Source: Chitinophagaceae bacterium UBA7600
GTDB taxonomy: Bacteria; Bacteroidota; Bacteroidia; Chitinophagales; Chitinophagaceae
Length of the DNA stretch: 49,518 nt
Direction of reading: 5' to 3'
Assembly (NCBI GenBank): GCA_002478885.1
Contig: DLKC01000090.1
Coordinates: 1-49,518 of the forward strand
In this document: positions 17,904-27,856 of the stretch, piece by piece
Numbering within the stretch: the first letter of the stretch is position 1
Layout: each line of letters opens with the position of its first letter
Made by a program: the position numbers and the translations under genes
The notes under the pieces: model-generated
Seen by the model: the letters and a program-made list of their open reading frames with translations, nothing else
Database searches by the model: none
Told to the model about the DNA's origin: nothing

Positions 17904-18884
17904 TTAAAATTTTAGCACGAACCAGTTGTTGTAGACAATTAACCCTGCCAGTATCCAGAACAACAACCCTGTAAGAATGGTTTTCTTTGGATATAAAAAA
18001 GTGTTCGATACAAATGCAGATGCAGGAACTATAGCCAGTAATAACGCTTCAGGCCAGGTGTTGGCCATTATAAAAACTACAGGGATAACGGATAACATGG
18101 CAACGAAAAGAATGCTCCAGCTTTTTCTTACCTGTATTACCATGCGGCCGTTATTGGATTGCCAGTAAAGAAAACCGGCAATAATGGCTACCAGCGCCAC
18201 GCCCAGTGTAGCAACAAGTAATAAAGAGTTAGCCGTTGTTATACTTTGCGGCGTAAACATTTTTAACTGGGTTACTACAAGGTCAAACTTATCGTTCAGA
18301 AAAAGCCAGCCAGCCAGGAAATAAAACGGGGTAATAATGCCAAACAATAAAGTGATCCATTCATTAATTCTAAAAGGTCTCAGTGTGCCCAGCGCAAAAA
18401 ACGCCACGATTACGAAAGGCACAGCAGGAAAATACAGCAACACGGTGCTGCCGGTGATAAGACCAATGTTGTATAAAAGTGTTTTTGGATTAGGGGCATT
18501 ATACAATTTTACCATCCTGTAAATAAGTAGTATAACCAGGCTATTTGCCACTAAAGCCGATGATATGTTGTTCCAGCCCGGAACAAGGGCGGTAAGAAGA
18601 ATGTATGCGAGAGCTGTTGTAAAAGCTATTTTTGGAAATAACCGCGCTTCATTTAAAACGTAGTTAAGCCTCATAGATTGAACAATTACGACAATATGAT
18701 AGATAACCGGCAGCAAAGCCGCCGGCAGTAGTTTTACCTGCTCAAGCAAATAGAAGATAAAACCATCTCCGGGATTGCTAACCACCTGCGGCGGGCTTTG
18801 CCAGAAGAAAGCCCTGAGGCCAGCACTAAGTATAATGATGCCAAATACGGCTGCAGTTGATTTTTCTTTAAATAATGATACCAC
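17904..18884 (-). CDS. DUF6427-type multi-pass membrane protein
   Basis: About 326 residues from a GTG at 18884 (MVSLFKEKSTAAVFG). This start fits family members beginning with a short basic stretch, and it follows the upstream gene's stop by 11 bp. A TTG at 18920 inside the upstream gene is the alternative. About nine or ten hydrophobic helices fill the protein, with SNPGDGFIFYLLEQVKLLP near the N-terminus. The family is widespread in Bacteroidota, is integral to the inner membrane and has no assigned function. It is probably co-transcribed with the secreted protein gene at 18896-20431. Confidence 0.75.
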   Translation of the reverse strand: MVSLFKEKSTAAVFGIIILSAGLRAFFWQSPPQVVSNPGDGFIFYLLEQVKLLPAALLPVIYHIVVIVQSMRLNYVLNEARLFPKIAFTTALAYILLTALVPGWNNISSALVANSLVILLIYRMVKLYNAPNPKTLLYNIGLITGSTVLLYFPAVPFVIVAFFALGTLRPFRINEWITLLFGIITPFYFLAGWLFLNDKFDLVVTQLKMFTPQSITTANSLLLVATLGVALVAIIAGFLYWQSNNGRMVIQVRKSWSILFVAMLSVIPVVFIMANTWPEALLLAIVPASAFVSNTFLYPKKTILTGLLFWILAGLIVYNNWFVLKF

Positions 18885-18895
18885 TTGATATGCTG

Positions 18896-20431
18896 TTAGA
18901 ATTCGATTTTTGCAAAGCAAGTGAAATTTCTGTATTGGCAGGGAACAATTAATTCGCGGCTGCTTACCTGTTTTGCATATCGTGGCATGAACTGGTATTC
19001 TTTATCGAGGTTGTGCAAGGTAGGGCTGCGCTCAAGATGTCCATCAGGCGTTACAGTTTGATCGCTGAGCAACAGGCTGCGCCTTTCCAGTTCGTTGAAA
19101 AGAAAGTGATATTTTGAACCCGAATTATAGTTGCCATAGCCAATAAAATTATCAGTAAAGTCATCATACTGAGATTTGTGAATCACATTTGTCCAGATTA
19201 ATGTTGCGGTTGAGTCGAAAGATAGAATAGCCACATTGTCAGCATAGTATCTTGTAATCTGGTAGCCCGGTGAGCCCCATCTTCCCCATGGGTAGTAGTA
19301 GCTGTTATAGTACGGAGACGAGAAATAGTAATAATCGGAAGGCGACATATAGGGCGACCTGTACATATAATCCCAACGATTATAATTATTTCCTCGATTG
19401 GAAGAATAAACTGCTTCAGCAGCCATAGCAAAGCCTCCATCCTTTTTAACCAGGATATTCTGGAGAAAGAAATTATTGAAAGCAAACTTCAGGCTTCCAT
19501 CGCTTTTGGCCTCTTCCCGTATTTCGTCTGAAAAAGTTGTATTTGTATTGTAAAGTGTTCTTCCGGCAGTTTTGCCCCAGATAAGAGCATACAATCCATC
19601 TATATTGCCCCTTTTTTGTTTTGAATAGAATGATATAACGAGGTAGTTCTTATTGATGTTATCGACCTTTATTTTTGGGTCATCGAGATAAAGTTTTGAA
19701 AGCCCCAAATCGTAATAGCCGAGGGTATCTGCGAGCGGTGCCTTGGTTATGAGCGTTAATTCGGTGATATTGTCATTGTCAGAAGTGCCTGAAGGCCTCA
19801 GGAAAACCAACCCTCCTTCGTTATCAAGCGAGAATTCTGTAAGAAAATCTTCCCTTGCAGGCATCGGAATGGAGATCGCGGACTTTGAAGTTAACTGCAG
19901 GTCGTTAGTAAAAAGAGTGGTAGTTAAGATATAATTGTCATTGTGCTTGCTGTTAATTTTAAAAATCATGATCTTCTGCTTGTCTTCACTATTAAGCACA
20001 TTGTAAATTCTGCTGTTGGCAAAATAATTTACGTTGGTTGTGTCGAGTTCTTTTGGCTCGCCAACCATTTTTCCGTCGCCGTTTAGCTTGGCAACCATGC
20101 AGTACACTACATTCTTTTTCTGGTATTGGTAAAAGAAATAGAAATAATCCCGGTAGGTAAGCAGGTCTGTGGCTATCAGCTTTTCCGGTACAAAATCGAG
20201 GATAATCTTATCGACCATCTGCATACGGTCGTCAAGAACGGTAACGCTGCTTCTCGACCTTAAATTTTTGTAGATGAGATAATGCCCCCCGATTTTGCCA
20301 ACGATATCAAAACTTTCGCTCTTCTGATCATCCTTATCAGGCTGGGAGTAAACAATGCTTTGCGCGTAAGATGCCGTGGCTATAGTTATGATGGATAAAA
20401 TGGTCAGTATTTGTCTTCGAAGCATTATCAT
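18896..20431 (-). CDS. Secreted protein of unknown function
   Basis: 511 residues. The signal peptide ends near ASYAQ (about residue 24). The mature part is rich in beta strands and aromatic residues, with propeller-like repeats (IGGHYLIYKNLRSRSSVTVLDDRM, then LDNEGGLVFLRPSG, then ILSFDSTATLIWTNVIHKSQYDDF). A Tyr/Ser/Pro-rich insert occurs around NRWDYMYRSPYMSPSDYYYF. I do not recognise a named family. It is probably periplasmic or surface-located. It lies 11 bp upstream of the DUF6427-type gene and is likely to share a transcript with it. Confidence 0.75.
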   Translation of the reverse strand: MIMLRRQILTILSIITIATASYAQSIVYSQPDKDDQKSESFDIVGKIGGHYLIYKNLRSRSSVTVLDDRMQMVDKIILDFVPEKLIATDLLTYRDYFYFFYQYQKKNVVYCMVAKLNGDGKMVGEPKELDTTNVNYFANSRIYNVLNSEDKQKIMIFKINSKHNDNYILTTTLFTNDLQLTSKSAISIPMPAREDFLTEFSLDNEGGLVFLRPSGTSDNDNITELTLITKAPLADTLGYYDLGLSKLYLDDPKIKVDNINKNYLVISFYSKQKRGNIDGLYALIWGKTAGRTLYNTNTTFSDEIREEAKSDGSLKFAFNNFFLQNILVKKDGGFAMAAEAVYSSNRGNNYNRWDYMYRSPYMSPSDYYYFSSPYYNSYYYPWGRWGSPGYQITRYYADNVAILSFDSTATLIWTNVIHKSQYDDFTDNFIGYGNYNSGSKYHFLFNELERRSLLLSDQTVTPDGHLERSPTLHNLDKEYQFMPRYAKQVSSRELIVPCQYRNFTCFAKIEF

Positions 20432-20883
20432 AGATGAGTTTTATGCAAACAAAAGTAAGCGTTATGAATTTTTTTTTCTTTTCGGGCCTGGATAAATTAA
20501 CAGATTTTGCTGGTTTTGTTTCCGGCTTAATCCGGCCCTTTATTTGCCATATATCGCCGAAACGGTTTGGGTTACTAAGATAGGGGTTTAAATACTGCTT
20601 TTATACGGACATTATTCCCATAGGTAACACAGACCCATAGCGCGGTACAGTTGAAGTGTGCGACGCAAGCGACGTTGATCACAGAAATAATGCCGGTAAC
20701 ATAATTTGGATTTAAAAACGTTTAAGTTTATACAAAGTGGCCCACTTGTAAACTGTACAGCCGTCTTTAAAGGGCTAAATTTTTTACGCCAATTAATTAT
20801 TTGACAGTGGATTGAACTAATATTGTGCCCGGGATCATCTTGTTTTATCGGGATGAACACCTTTATTCTATAATTATCTATTT
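20432..20883. other. Divergent intergenic region with one element copy
   Basis: A 452-bp gap between divergent genes. It holds one dispersed-element copy (20649-20699), a small CCGG-CTTAAT-CCGG inverted repeat near 20525-20540, and otherwise AT-rich sequence that must carry promoters for both sides. No credible gene was seen; a 106-codon minus-strand frame at 20612-20932 has no family features and overlaps the kup start. Confidence 0.5.
20649..20699 (-). repeat. Dispersed intergenic element, copy with core 20654-20668
   Basis: AAGTGTGCGACGCAA, followed about 25 bp later by TGCCGGTAAC. Confidence 0.75.
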
Positions 20884-22881
20884 GTGAGCAAGCATTACAG
20901 TAAGGCATCTGTAGCCGGTTTATTAATTGCACTTGGAATTATTTACGGTGACATTGGAACTTCGCCCCTTTATGTTTTTGATGAAATAATAAAGGAAAGA
21001 GCAATTACAGATGACCTGATCATTGGAAGTTTGTCCTGCATTATCTGGACACTGACGCTTCAAACAACCGTTAAATACGTTATTCTCACACTAAAGGCCG
21101 ACAACAGGGGTGAAGGCGGCATATTTTCTCTTTATGCATTGGTGAGGCGGCAAAAAAAATGGCTGGTATTACCCGCAATGATTGGCGGTGCGGCCTTGCT
21201 GGCAGATGGAATGATAACGCCGCCGATATCTGTTACTTCAGCCATTGAGGGTTTGCACCAGTTAGACCAGATTCCGCTTCTGAGGGATATTTCAGGCGAC
21301 ACCATAGTGGTGATTGTGCTGTCTATCCTTGCTTTGCTGTTCTTTTTTCAACAATTTGGCACGGCTTCTATCGGGCGGCTTTTTGGCCCTATTATGCTTG
21401 TTTGGTTTACCATGCTTGCAGTGTTGGGCCTGGCGCATCTCGCCGATGATCTTGCCATTTTCCGGGCCTTGAGTCCGCACTACGCGATTGAGCTGCTTAC
21501 CAAATACCCCAAAGGGTTCTGGATTTTGGGTTCGGTGTTCCTTTGTACAACAGGAGCCGAAGCCCTGTATTCCGATCTTGGTCATTGTGGAAGAAGCAAT
21601 ATCCGCATATCATGGATTTTTGTAAAAACCTGCCTTGTGGTTAATTATCTTGGCCAGGGAGCTTTTTTGCTCGCTCATTATCATGGTCAGGTAATCGATA
21701 CGGAAAAGCTTAAGGTGTTGTACAGTTTAATGCCCGATTGGTTCCGGTTATTCGGAATTATTATTGCCACAACCGCGGCCATCATCGCCAGCCAGGCGTT
21801 GATCAGTGGCTCTTTTACGCTTATCAGCGAAAGCATCCGCCTTAGTTTGTGGCCAAAGATGAAGATAAAGTACCCCACAGAAGAGCGTGGTCAGTTGTTT
21901 ATCGGAAGCCTTAATCTTTTGTTGTTCGTTGGATGTTGCGGCATCGTTTTATATTTTAAAAATTCCACCAGCATGGCCGCGGCTTATGGCTTGGCCATAA
22001 CCATGTGCATGATAAGTACGTCGATACTCTTCGCCAATTTCCTGGTTGGCAAAAGGGTGATGCCATTTTGGATATACCTTTATCTAGCGGTTTATTTGAC
22101 CATAGAAATATCTTTTTTGATCGCCAACCTCGAAAAGTTCCCTCATGGTGGTTTTGTAACATTAATCGTTGGCGGTGGGCTGTTTGCCGTTATGTATGTG
22201 TGGTACCGCAGCCGCAAGATCAAGAACCGTTACGTGGAGTTTGTGCGGCTCGAACATTATATTCCCATGATCCAGGAGCTGAGTAACGATAAATCTGTCA
22301 CCAAATATTCTACGCACCTTGTTTACATGACGAGTGCCAATAACCCAAAGGAAATAGAGCACAAGATCATTTACTCCATACTGAATAAAAAACCAAAGCG
22401 CGCCGACATCTATTGGTTTGTGCACGTGGATACGGTCGACGACCCCTACACCTGCGAATACGTAGTCGACCATATTATTCCCAACGATATCATTCGCGTT
22501 GAGTTTCGCCTTGGTTTCAGGGTGCAGCAAAAGATCAATCTCATGTTCCGCAAGGTAGTCGAAGAACTGGTTAATAACCGCGAAGTAAATATCACCAGCC
22601 GTTATGAAAGCCTCGAGAAAAACAACGTGGTTGGCGATTTCCAGTTTGTTGTGATGGAAAAATATCTTTCAAACGACAACGACCTTCCTTTCTTTGAACG
22701 TGTTGTAATGAAACTGCATTTCTGGTTAAAAGAAATTAGCCTCAGTGAAGAGCGCGGCTTCGGGCTCGACCCCAGTTTTGTTACAGTGGAAAAATTTCCG
22801 CTGATTGTTTCACCCGTTCCGCAAATATCATTAAAGCGCGTTTATTCCGAATCGTTCGATGAAGAATCTCAGATCATGTAA
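20884..22881 (+). CDS. kup: KUP-family potassium uptake transporter
   Basis: 665 residues from a GTG start. The family signature GIIYGDIGTSPLYV is at about residues 18-31, followed by DNRGEGGIFSLYAL. About twelve hydrophobic helices reach to residue 440. A C-terminal cytoplasmic domain (about 445-665) follows, as in other KUP proteins. They import K+ by proton symport across the inner membrane. The gene appears monocistronic and is followed by two inverted copies of the dispersed element. Confidence 0.95.
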   Translation: MSKHYSKASVAGLLIALGIIYGDIGTSPLYVFDEIIKERAITDDLIIGSLSCIIWTLTLQTTVKYVILTLKADNRGEGGIFSLYALVRRQKKWLVLPAMIGGAALLADGMITPPISVTSAIEGLHQLDQIPLLRDISGDTIVVIVLSILALLFFFQQFGTASIGRLFGPIMLVWFTMLAVLGLAHLADDLAIFRALSPHYAIELLTKYPKGFWILGSVFLCTTGAEALYSDLGHCGRSNIRISWIFVKTCLVVNYLGQGAFLLAHYHGQVIDTEKLKVLYSLMPDWFRLFGIIIATTAAIIASQALISGSFTLISESIRLSLWPKMKIKYPTEERGQLFIGSLNLLLFVGCCGIVLYFKNSTSMAAAYGLAITMCMISTSILFANFLVGKRVMPFWIYLYLAVYLTIEISFLIANLEKFPHGGFVTLIVGGGLFAVMYVWYRSRKIKNRYVEFVRLEHYIPMIQELSNDKSVTKYSTHLVYMTSANNPKEIEHKIIYSILNKKPKRADIYWFVHVDTVDDPYTCEYVVDHIIPNDIIRVEFRLGFRVQQKINLMFRKVVEELVNNREVNITSRYESLEKNNVVGDFQFVVMEKYLSNDNDLPFFERVVMKLHFWLKEISLSEERGFGLDPSFVTVEKFPLIVSPVPQISLKRVYSESFDEESQIM

Positions 22882-22908
22882 CCGCACTTGCCGTTGACGG
22901 TTTTTATG

Positions 22909-22968
22909 CGCCCGGCAAAAGCATTCCATAGCGTCTTCGTTGCGTCGCACTCTTGTGCGGCCGGTTCT
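22909..22968 (+). repeat. Dispersed intergenic element, best-preserved copy
   Basis: Left end GCCCGGCAAAAGCATT, core GTTGCGTCGCACTCTTGT (22939-22956), right end GCCGGTTCTTTA. It shows both CCGGC/GCCGG ends clearly. Confidence 0.82.
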
Positions 22969-23154
22969 TTAGGCAGCTTCTGTCTACTTCATTGATTGGT
23001 CGCAGAAAAATCGCTTTTTGAAGAATGGAGACCGAACAATTGAACCTTGCGGTTAATTTTACTTTTTATCGTTGCAGGTTATTTGCCTGTTGGTCCTGCT
23101 GCAAAAGGGCTTTAATGTAACCTTACTGCAAACAAACCCAATGAGTCGGTTATG

Positions 23155-23208
23155 AATGCTGAAGAGTGCGACGCAACGATGTTCAATAGCATTACTAGAG
23201 CCCGGTTC
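23155..23208 (-). repeat. Dispersed intergenic element, copy with core 23162-23176
   Basis: AAGAGTGCGACGCAACGATG, followed by a GCCCGGTTCC end. It is the inverted partner of the copy at 22909. Confidence 0.8.
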
Positions 23209-23235
23209 CTGAAAATAATATTCAAACCCGTGTAG

Positions 23236-25413
23236 TTGAAAAAGATTTTACAGATAGCAGTCTTTTTTTGTTGCCAGCTGGCTGTTGCGCAACAGCATTT
23301 TACCGCAATAGTGCAGGACGCTGAAACAAAGCAAGCTTTGGCCGGTGTGAGCGTAACCGTTGAAGGAAATAAGAAACGGTCTGCCATCAGCGATGCAAAC
23401 GGTGTTTTGCAGTTGCTAATCGAAACAAACGGAAAGCTTGTTATTCATTTGAGCTATGTGGGTTACGCCGACAAGCAGTTTACCGCGCAACTACCGGATA
23501 CTACCACTTTTATTATACAAATGCAAAAAGAAGCAGCAGCCTTGCAAAATGTAACGGTGGTTGCCTCTACCAGGAGCAATGAAAGTATTGAGACTTCTAC
23601 TACCAAAGTGGAAGTGCTAGGCCTGGAAGAAATGAATGAGGAGAGTACGGTAAAGCCCGGCAATATTGCCAGCATACTGGGCGACATGAGTGGTATACAA
23701 ATACAGCAGTCGTCGGCAACATCGGGCAATGCGAATGTGCGCATACAGGGGCTTGATGGAAAATACACGCAGATATTGCGCGATGGTATGCCCTTATACG
23801 AAGGCTATTCCGGTGGCTTTGGTATACTTTCTATTCCGCCGCTAGATCTTAAACAGATTGAATTGATCAAAGGATCGGCATCAACGCTTTATGGCGGTGG
23901 CGCCATCGGCGGATTGATCAATCTTATTTCCAAAAAGCCTTCTTACCAGCCCGATGCGTCGGTTCTCATAAATACCACTACTCTAAAAGAAACAAACGTT
24001 AACGCATATTATGCGCAACGCTGGAAGCATATTGGGTTCACCTTGTTCGCTGGCGAAACGCTGCAAAAACCTGTCGATGTTAACGACGATGGATTAAGCG
24101 ATGTGCCCGACATAAAAGCTACGCTAATTCACCCCACTTTGTACATTTATCCGTCTAATAAAAGTTCGATATCATTGAGTTGGTCAGGCAGTTTTGAGAA
24201 TCGTGCAGGCGGGGATATGATTGCCATCGAAGACCGCCATAATGCAAGCCATCCCTATTATGAAGCAAACCAATTGAACCGGAATACACTTACGCTTATT
24301 GCGGAGAACCGGTTTAATACTAAAGTTAGCAGTACACTTAAAGCAAGTTACAGCGCCTTCAAAAGAGAAGAAACCACCAACAGTTATTTCTTTAGCGGCA
24401 CGCAGAAAAATTTTTATTCAGAGGCTTCTTTGTTGTTGCGGCAAGGCCATCATTCGGTTGTTGCCGGCGTTAATCTTACCGCCGACGATTTTCAGCCATC
24501 TGATGTAACACCTGCGCCGGTTGGCTCATTCTCCAATACCACTGCAGGCGTGTTTGTACAGGACACCTGGAACATGTTCAGCCAAACCAAACTGGAAACC
24601 GGTATCCGGTTCGACCATCATACCGACTATGGAAACTTTGTCTTGCCGAGAGTTGCAGTCTTTCATCATTTCAACGAGCATTGGGGCTCAAGGTTGGGTT
24701 TTGGAATGGGATATAAAACGCCCAACCCGCTTACCCCCCAAATAAAAGACTACCAGGTTTACCAGTTACAACCGATTGCGCCGGGCGTAACCGCCGAGCA
24801 ATCGCTTGGCGCCAATATCGAGTTCAACTATAAAAAAGAGTTTGGCGATGGCAACAGTTATTTTATTAATCACGCTTTTTTTCTCACCAATATCAACGAC
24901 CCGGTTATTGCTGAAGAAGCAGCGAATGGCGACGTGTATTTTTATAACGAATCTAAAGCAATTGTTACCAAAGGCTTTGACACCTACGTGCAGGCAGCGG
25001 TCAAGTCATGGGAATTTTATCTTGGGTATACCTATACCGATGCTGAACGAAAATATCTTGAGCGAAACCAGTTCATGTTGTTAACACCAAGGAACAGGGC
25101 TGCGGCCGTGGTTGCTTATGCTATTGAGGGCAAATGGAGGTTTGGATTAGAAGGTTCTTACACTGGTTACCAGTACAGGGAAGATTTCAGTAAAACCCCT
25201 GGCTATTTGTTTATGGCTGCCATGATAGAAAAGGAATTTGGCCCGAAATGGAGCCTTGTGCTTAATTGCGAGAACTTACTCGATGAGCGCCAAAGTAAAT
25301 ACGAAAGCCTGTATATCGGAAGCATTAAAAACCCGGATTTCAAGCCACTTTGGGCACCCATCGATGGCATTGTCGCCAATATGTCATTAAGGCTGCGGCC
25401 GTTTGCCAAATAG
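23236..25413 (+). CDS. TonB-dependent outer-membrane receptor
   Basis: 725 residues from a TTG start (MKKILQIAVFFCCQLAVAQ is a good signal peptide). A carboxypeptidase-regulatory-like domain spans about 22-100 (AGVSVTVEGNKKRSAISD). The plug spans about 115-235 (IQIQQSSATSGNANVRIQGL and IELIKGSASTLYGGGAIGG). The remainder is the 22-strand barrel. It takes up a ligand energised by TonB. The barrel is not SusC length, so a metal-chelate or small-molecule substrate is more likely than glycans. A YncE-like propeller gene follows, recalling the yncD/yncE neighbourhood of E. coli. The substrate is unknown. Confidence 0.92.
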   Translation: MKKILQIAVFFCCQLAVAQQHFTAIVQDAETKQALAGVSVTVEGNKKRSAISDANGVLQLLIETNGKLVIHLSYVGYADKQFTAQLPDTTTFIIQMQKEAAALQNVTVVASTRSNESIETSTTKVEVLGLEEMNEESTVKPGNIASILGDMSGIQIQQSSATSGNANVRIQGLDGKYTQILRDGMPLYEGYSGGFGILSIPPLDLKQIELIKGSASTLYGGGAIGGLINLISKKPSYQPDASVLINTTTLKETNVNAYYAQRWKHIGFTLFAGETLQKPVDVNDDGLSDVPDIKATLIHPTLYIYPSNKSSISLSWSGSFENRAGGDMIAIEDRHNASHPYYEANQLNRNTLTLIAENRFNTKVSSTLKASYSAFKREETTNSYFFSGTQKNFYSEASLLLRQGHHSVVAGVNLTADDFQPSDVTPAPVGSFSNTTAGVFVQDTWNMFSQTKLETGIRFDHHTDYGNFVLPRVAVFHHFNEHWGSRLGFGMGYKTPNPLTPQIKDYQVYQLQPIAPGVTAEQSLGANIEFNYKKEFGDGNSYFINHAFFLTNINDPVIAEEAANGDVYFYNESKAIVTKGFDTYVQAAVKSWEFYLGYTYTDAERKYLERNQFMLLTPRNRAAAVVAYAIEGKWRFGLEGSYTGYQYREDFSKTPGYLFMAAMIEKEFGPKWSLVLNCENLLDERQSKYESLYIGSIKNPDFKPLWAPIDGIVANMSLRLRPFAK

Positions 25414-25439
25414 TTTATGCACCCGTCATTCCATTTGCT

Positions 25440-25495
25440 ACCAGGCTTTGCATACGCAAAAATGGCGCTTATCGGGCATCACACACTTCAACGTC
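25440..25495 (+). repeat. Possible decayed copy of the dispersed element
   Basis: GGGCATCACACACTTCA at about 25475-25491 resembles the core with several changes. Weak call. Confidence 0.3.
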
Positions 25496-25601
25496 AGGTT
25501 GATTAAGCAATTTGAAAAAGCATACGCCCCGTTGACATAATTTTGCCAAAGGCAGTAGCTAAACTGTTTTATTCTCAAAAAATAACTACCAAAAAAAGAA
25601 G

Positions 25602-26600
25602 ATGATGAAAAAAATATTGCTGTGCCTAACGCTTCTTGCGGCAACTGCAGATAGCGATGCTCAAAGCGGCTATAAACTGGTTAATACATTTTCCATAGCG
25701 AGTGGGGGAGGTTGGGACTACATCGCTGTGCACGGTAATAAACTATATGTGTCGCATGGAAACCAGGTGAATATTCTTGATAAGAAAACAGGCGATTCGC
25801 TGGGCGTTATTCCGGGAACAATCGGCGTGCATGGTATTGCTTTTGACGATGCTTCGGGCAAAGGCTTTACGAGCAATGGCAGGTTGAACAATGTTTTTGT
25901 TTTTGATTTAAAGACAAACCTCGTAATGGATTCCATAAAGACAGGCGAAAACCCGGATGCAATATTTTATGAAGACTATTCAGGGAAAATCATTACCTGC
26001 AACGGGCGAAGCAAAGACCTGACTGTAATTGACCCGGTAAAAAACAAAGTGGTCGCAACCATACAACTTACCGGCAAGCCTGAAACAGCCGTCAGCGACG
26101 GAGCAGGTAAAGTTTTTGTAAACAACGAAGACAAAAGCGAGATCGTAGTCGTTGATATAAAGAATTACAAAGTGATGGCCAATTGGTCAATAGCTCCGGG
26201 TGAGGAGCCATCGGGACTATCCATCGACCGTAGTACAAAACGGCTTTTTGCAGGCTGCGATAACAGGATGCTGGTGGTGGTAAATGCAACCAACGGAAAG
26301 ATTGTTTCGAAGCAGCCTATTGATGACGGCTGTGATGGTACCGCATTTAATTCAAAGCTGCAATATGTTTACTCGTCCAACGGTGAGGGGTCATTAACTG
26401 TGATCGAAGAACTGTCCCGCGATAATTTTAAAGTGTTGGAAAACTTGAGGACACAAAAAGGGGCAAGAACATTATGCGTAGACCCTGAAAGCGGTAATGT
26501 GTTTTTGCCAACCGCAGACTTTGAACCAAATACACCGGAAGGACAATGGCCAAAAATGATTCCCGGGACTTTCAGGGTTTTAGTGTATGCTAAAAAATAA
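25602..26600 (+). CDS. YncE-like (YVTN-type) beta-propeller protein
   Basis: 332 residues from the ATG at 25602, with a second ATG directly after it. An A/G-rich ribosome site (AAAAAAAGAAG) lies just before. The signal peptide ends near ATADSDAQS (about residue 23). Repeated blades follow the pattern V-x-D-x-K/N-x-x-V-x-x-I, for example VFDLKTNLVMDSIKTGENPD, VIDPVKNKVVATIQLTGKPE and VVDIKNYKVMANWSIAPGEE. It is probably periplasmic. It lies 188 bp after the TonB receptor in the same orientation, so a shared transport or homeostasis role is plausible. Its stop abuts the convergent ilvA stop with no spacer. Confidence 0.88.
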   Translation: MMKKILLCLTLLAATADSDAQSGYKLVNTFSIASGGGWDYIAVHGNKLYVSHGNQVNILDKKTGDSLGVIPGTIGVHGIAFDDASGKGFTSNGRLNNVFVFDLKTNLVMDSIKTGENPDAIFYEDYSGKIITCNGRSKDLTVIDPVKNKVVATIQLTGKPETAVSDGAGKVFVNNEDKSEIVVVDIKNYKVMANWSIAPGEEPSGLSIDRSTKRLFAGCDNRMLVVVNATNGKIVSKQPIDDGCDGTAFNSKLQYVYSSNGEGSLTVIEELSRDNFKVLENLRTQKGARTLCVDPESGNVFLPTADFEPNTPEGQWPKMIPGTFRVLVYAKK

Positions 26601-27854
26601 TCACACCATATAGCTGAATAAAGTGTCGTCTTTGTTCAGTTCCGTATAATCAATATTAAATTGTTTCATCCTGGCGATCAGTTCGAAATAGTCATCCTTT
26701 GACTGCAATTCGATGCCCACAAGAGCAGGCCCTGCATCTTTATTTGTCTTCTGCATGTACTCAAAACGGGTGATGTCATCAGAAGGACCGAGCACGTTGT
26801 TCAGGTATTCTCTCAAAGCACCGGGCCGTTGGGCAAACTTGACCAGGAAATAGTGTTTTAAACCTTCGTATTGAGGCGAACGTTCCTTTATCTCCGGCAT
26901 TCGGTCAATATCGTTATTGCTACCGCTTACTATGCAAACTACGGTCTTGCCTTTTATTTCCCCTGCATAATCGTCCAGTGCAGCAATAGATAATGCTCCG
27001 GCCGGCTCAACAACAATCGCATCTTCATTATAAAGTTTCAGAATAGTTGAACAAACCTTTCCTTCGGGCACAAGGTGTACTTCGCTTAATACTGTTTTAC
27101 AAATTTCAAATGTGAGATCGCCCACACGTTTTACTGCGGCGCCATCAACAAACCGATCTATTTTCTCCAAGGTTACCGGATAGCCCGCTTTTATTGATTC
27201 ATACATGGCCGGCGCTCCTTCGGGCTCAAGCCCGATGATCTTTGTGTTTGGTGAGCGCTCTTTAAAATATGTTCCAACTCCGGCACTTAAACCGCCCCCG
27301 CCAACTGGAATAAATAAATAGTCAACATGGGCCAGTTCATCAAGTATCTCAATACCCACGGTTCCCTGGCCTTCGATGATGCGGTAGTCATCAAAAGGTG
27401 GAATAAAGGTCATTTGATGCTTGGAGGTATATTCCTTGGCGGCAACTGCGCAATCATCGAATGTGTCGCCAATAAGCTTTACTTCAATATAATGCTCGCC
27501 AAACATTTTGGTTTGCCTGATCTTTTGTTTGGGTGTTATCACCGGCATAAACACGACACCCTTTACATTTAGTTTTCTGCAACTATACGCAAAACCCTGT
27601 GCATGATTACCCGCACTTGCACACACTACGCCATGCTTCAATTGTTCCGGCGATAGAGCACTCATCATGTTGAATGCGCCGCGCAATTTATAAGACCTTA
27701 CCACCTGGAGGTCTTCCCGTTTGAGATAGACGTTGCATTGGTATTTCTTAGAAAGGTTATGGTTAAAAGTAAGAGGCGTTTTCCTGGCTATGTGTTTTAA
27801 ACGCTCTGCGGCAACCTTGAAATCCAGAACGGGTCTTACGTTTGTTGTGCTCAT
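26601..27854 (-). CDS. ilvA: Threonine ammonia-lyase (biosynthetic threonine dehydratase)
   Basis: 417 residues. The PLP lysine is Lys56 in SYKLRGAFNMM. The PLP phosphate-binding Gly loop is in PVGGGGLSAG. SAGNHAQGFAYSC is the conserved active-site segment. A C-terminal ACT-like regulatory domain (about 335-417, LKHYFLVKFAQRPGALREYLN) is shorter than the double ACT domain of E. coli IlvA. The enzyme makes 2-oxobutanoate for isoleucine synthesis, feeding IlvB/IlvN encoded 4 kb away. It starts 3 bp after the stop of the upstream membrane-protein gene, so the two form an operon apart from the main ilv cluster. Confidence 0.95.
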   Translation of the reverse strand: MSTTNVRPVLDFKVAAERLKHIARKTPLTFNHNLSKKYQCNVYLKREDLQVVRSYKLRGAFNMMSALSPEQLKHGVVCASAGNHAQGFAYSCRKLNVKGVVFMPVITPKQKIRQTKMFGEHYIEVKLIGDTFDDCAVAAKEYTSKHQMTFIPPFDDYRIIEGQGTVGIEILDELAHVDYLFIPVGGGGLSAGVGTYFKERSPNTKIIGLEPEGAPAMYESIKAGYPVTLEKIDRFVDGAAVKRVGDLTFEICKTVLSEVHLVPEGKVCSTILKLYNEDAIVVEPAGALSIAALDDYAGEIKGKTVVCIVSGSNNDIDRMPEIKERSPQYEGLKHYFLVKFAQRPGALREYLNNVLGPSDDITRFEYMQKTNKDAGPALVGIELQSKDDYFELIARMKQFNIDYTELNKDDTLFSYMV

Positions 27855-27856
27855 AA

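Larger units (their letters stand above)
22882..23235. other. Intergenic region with two inverted element copies
   Basis: A 354-bp gap between kup and the TonB receptor gene, containing convergent element copies (22909-22968 and 23155-23208). I looked for a cobalamin riboswitch because of the downstream receptor and saw none. No credible gene was seen. Confidence 0.55.

Noticed and set aside
22882..23235. Cobalamin or other riboswitch before the TonB receptor
   Set aside because: No conserved B12-box or other known aptamer pattern was seen; the gap is explained by two repeat copies.
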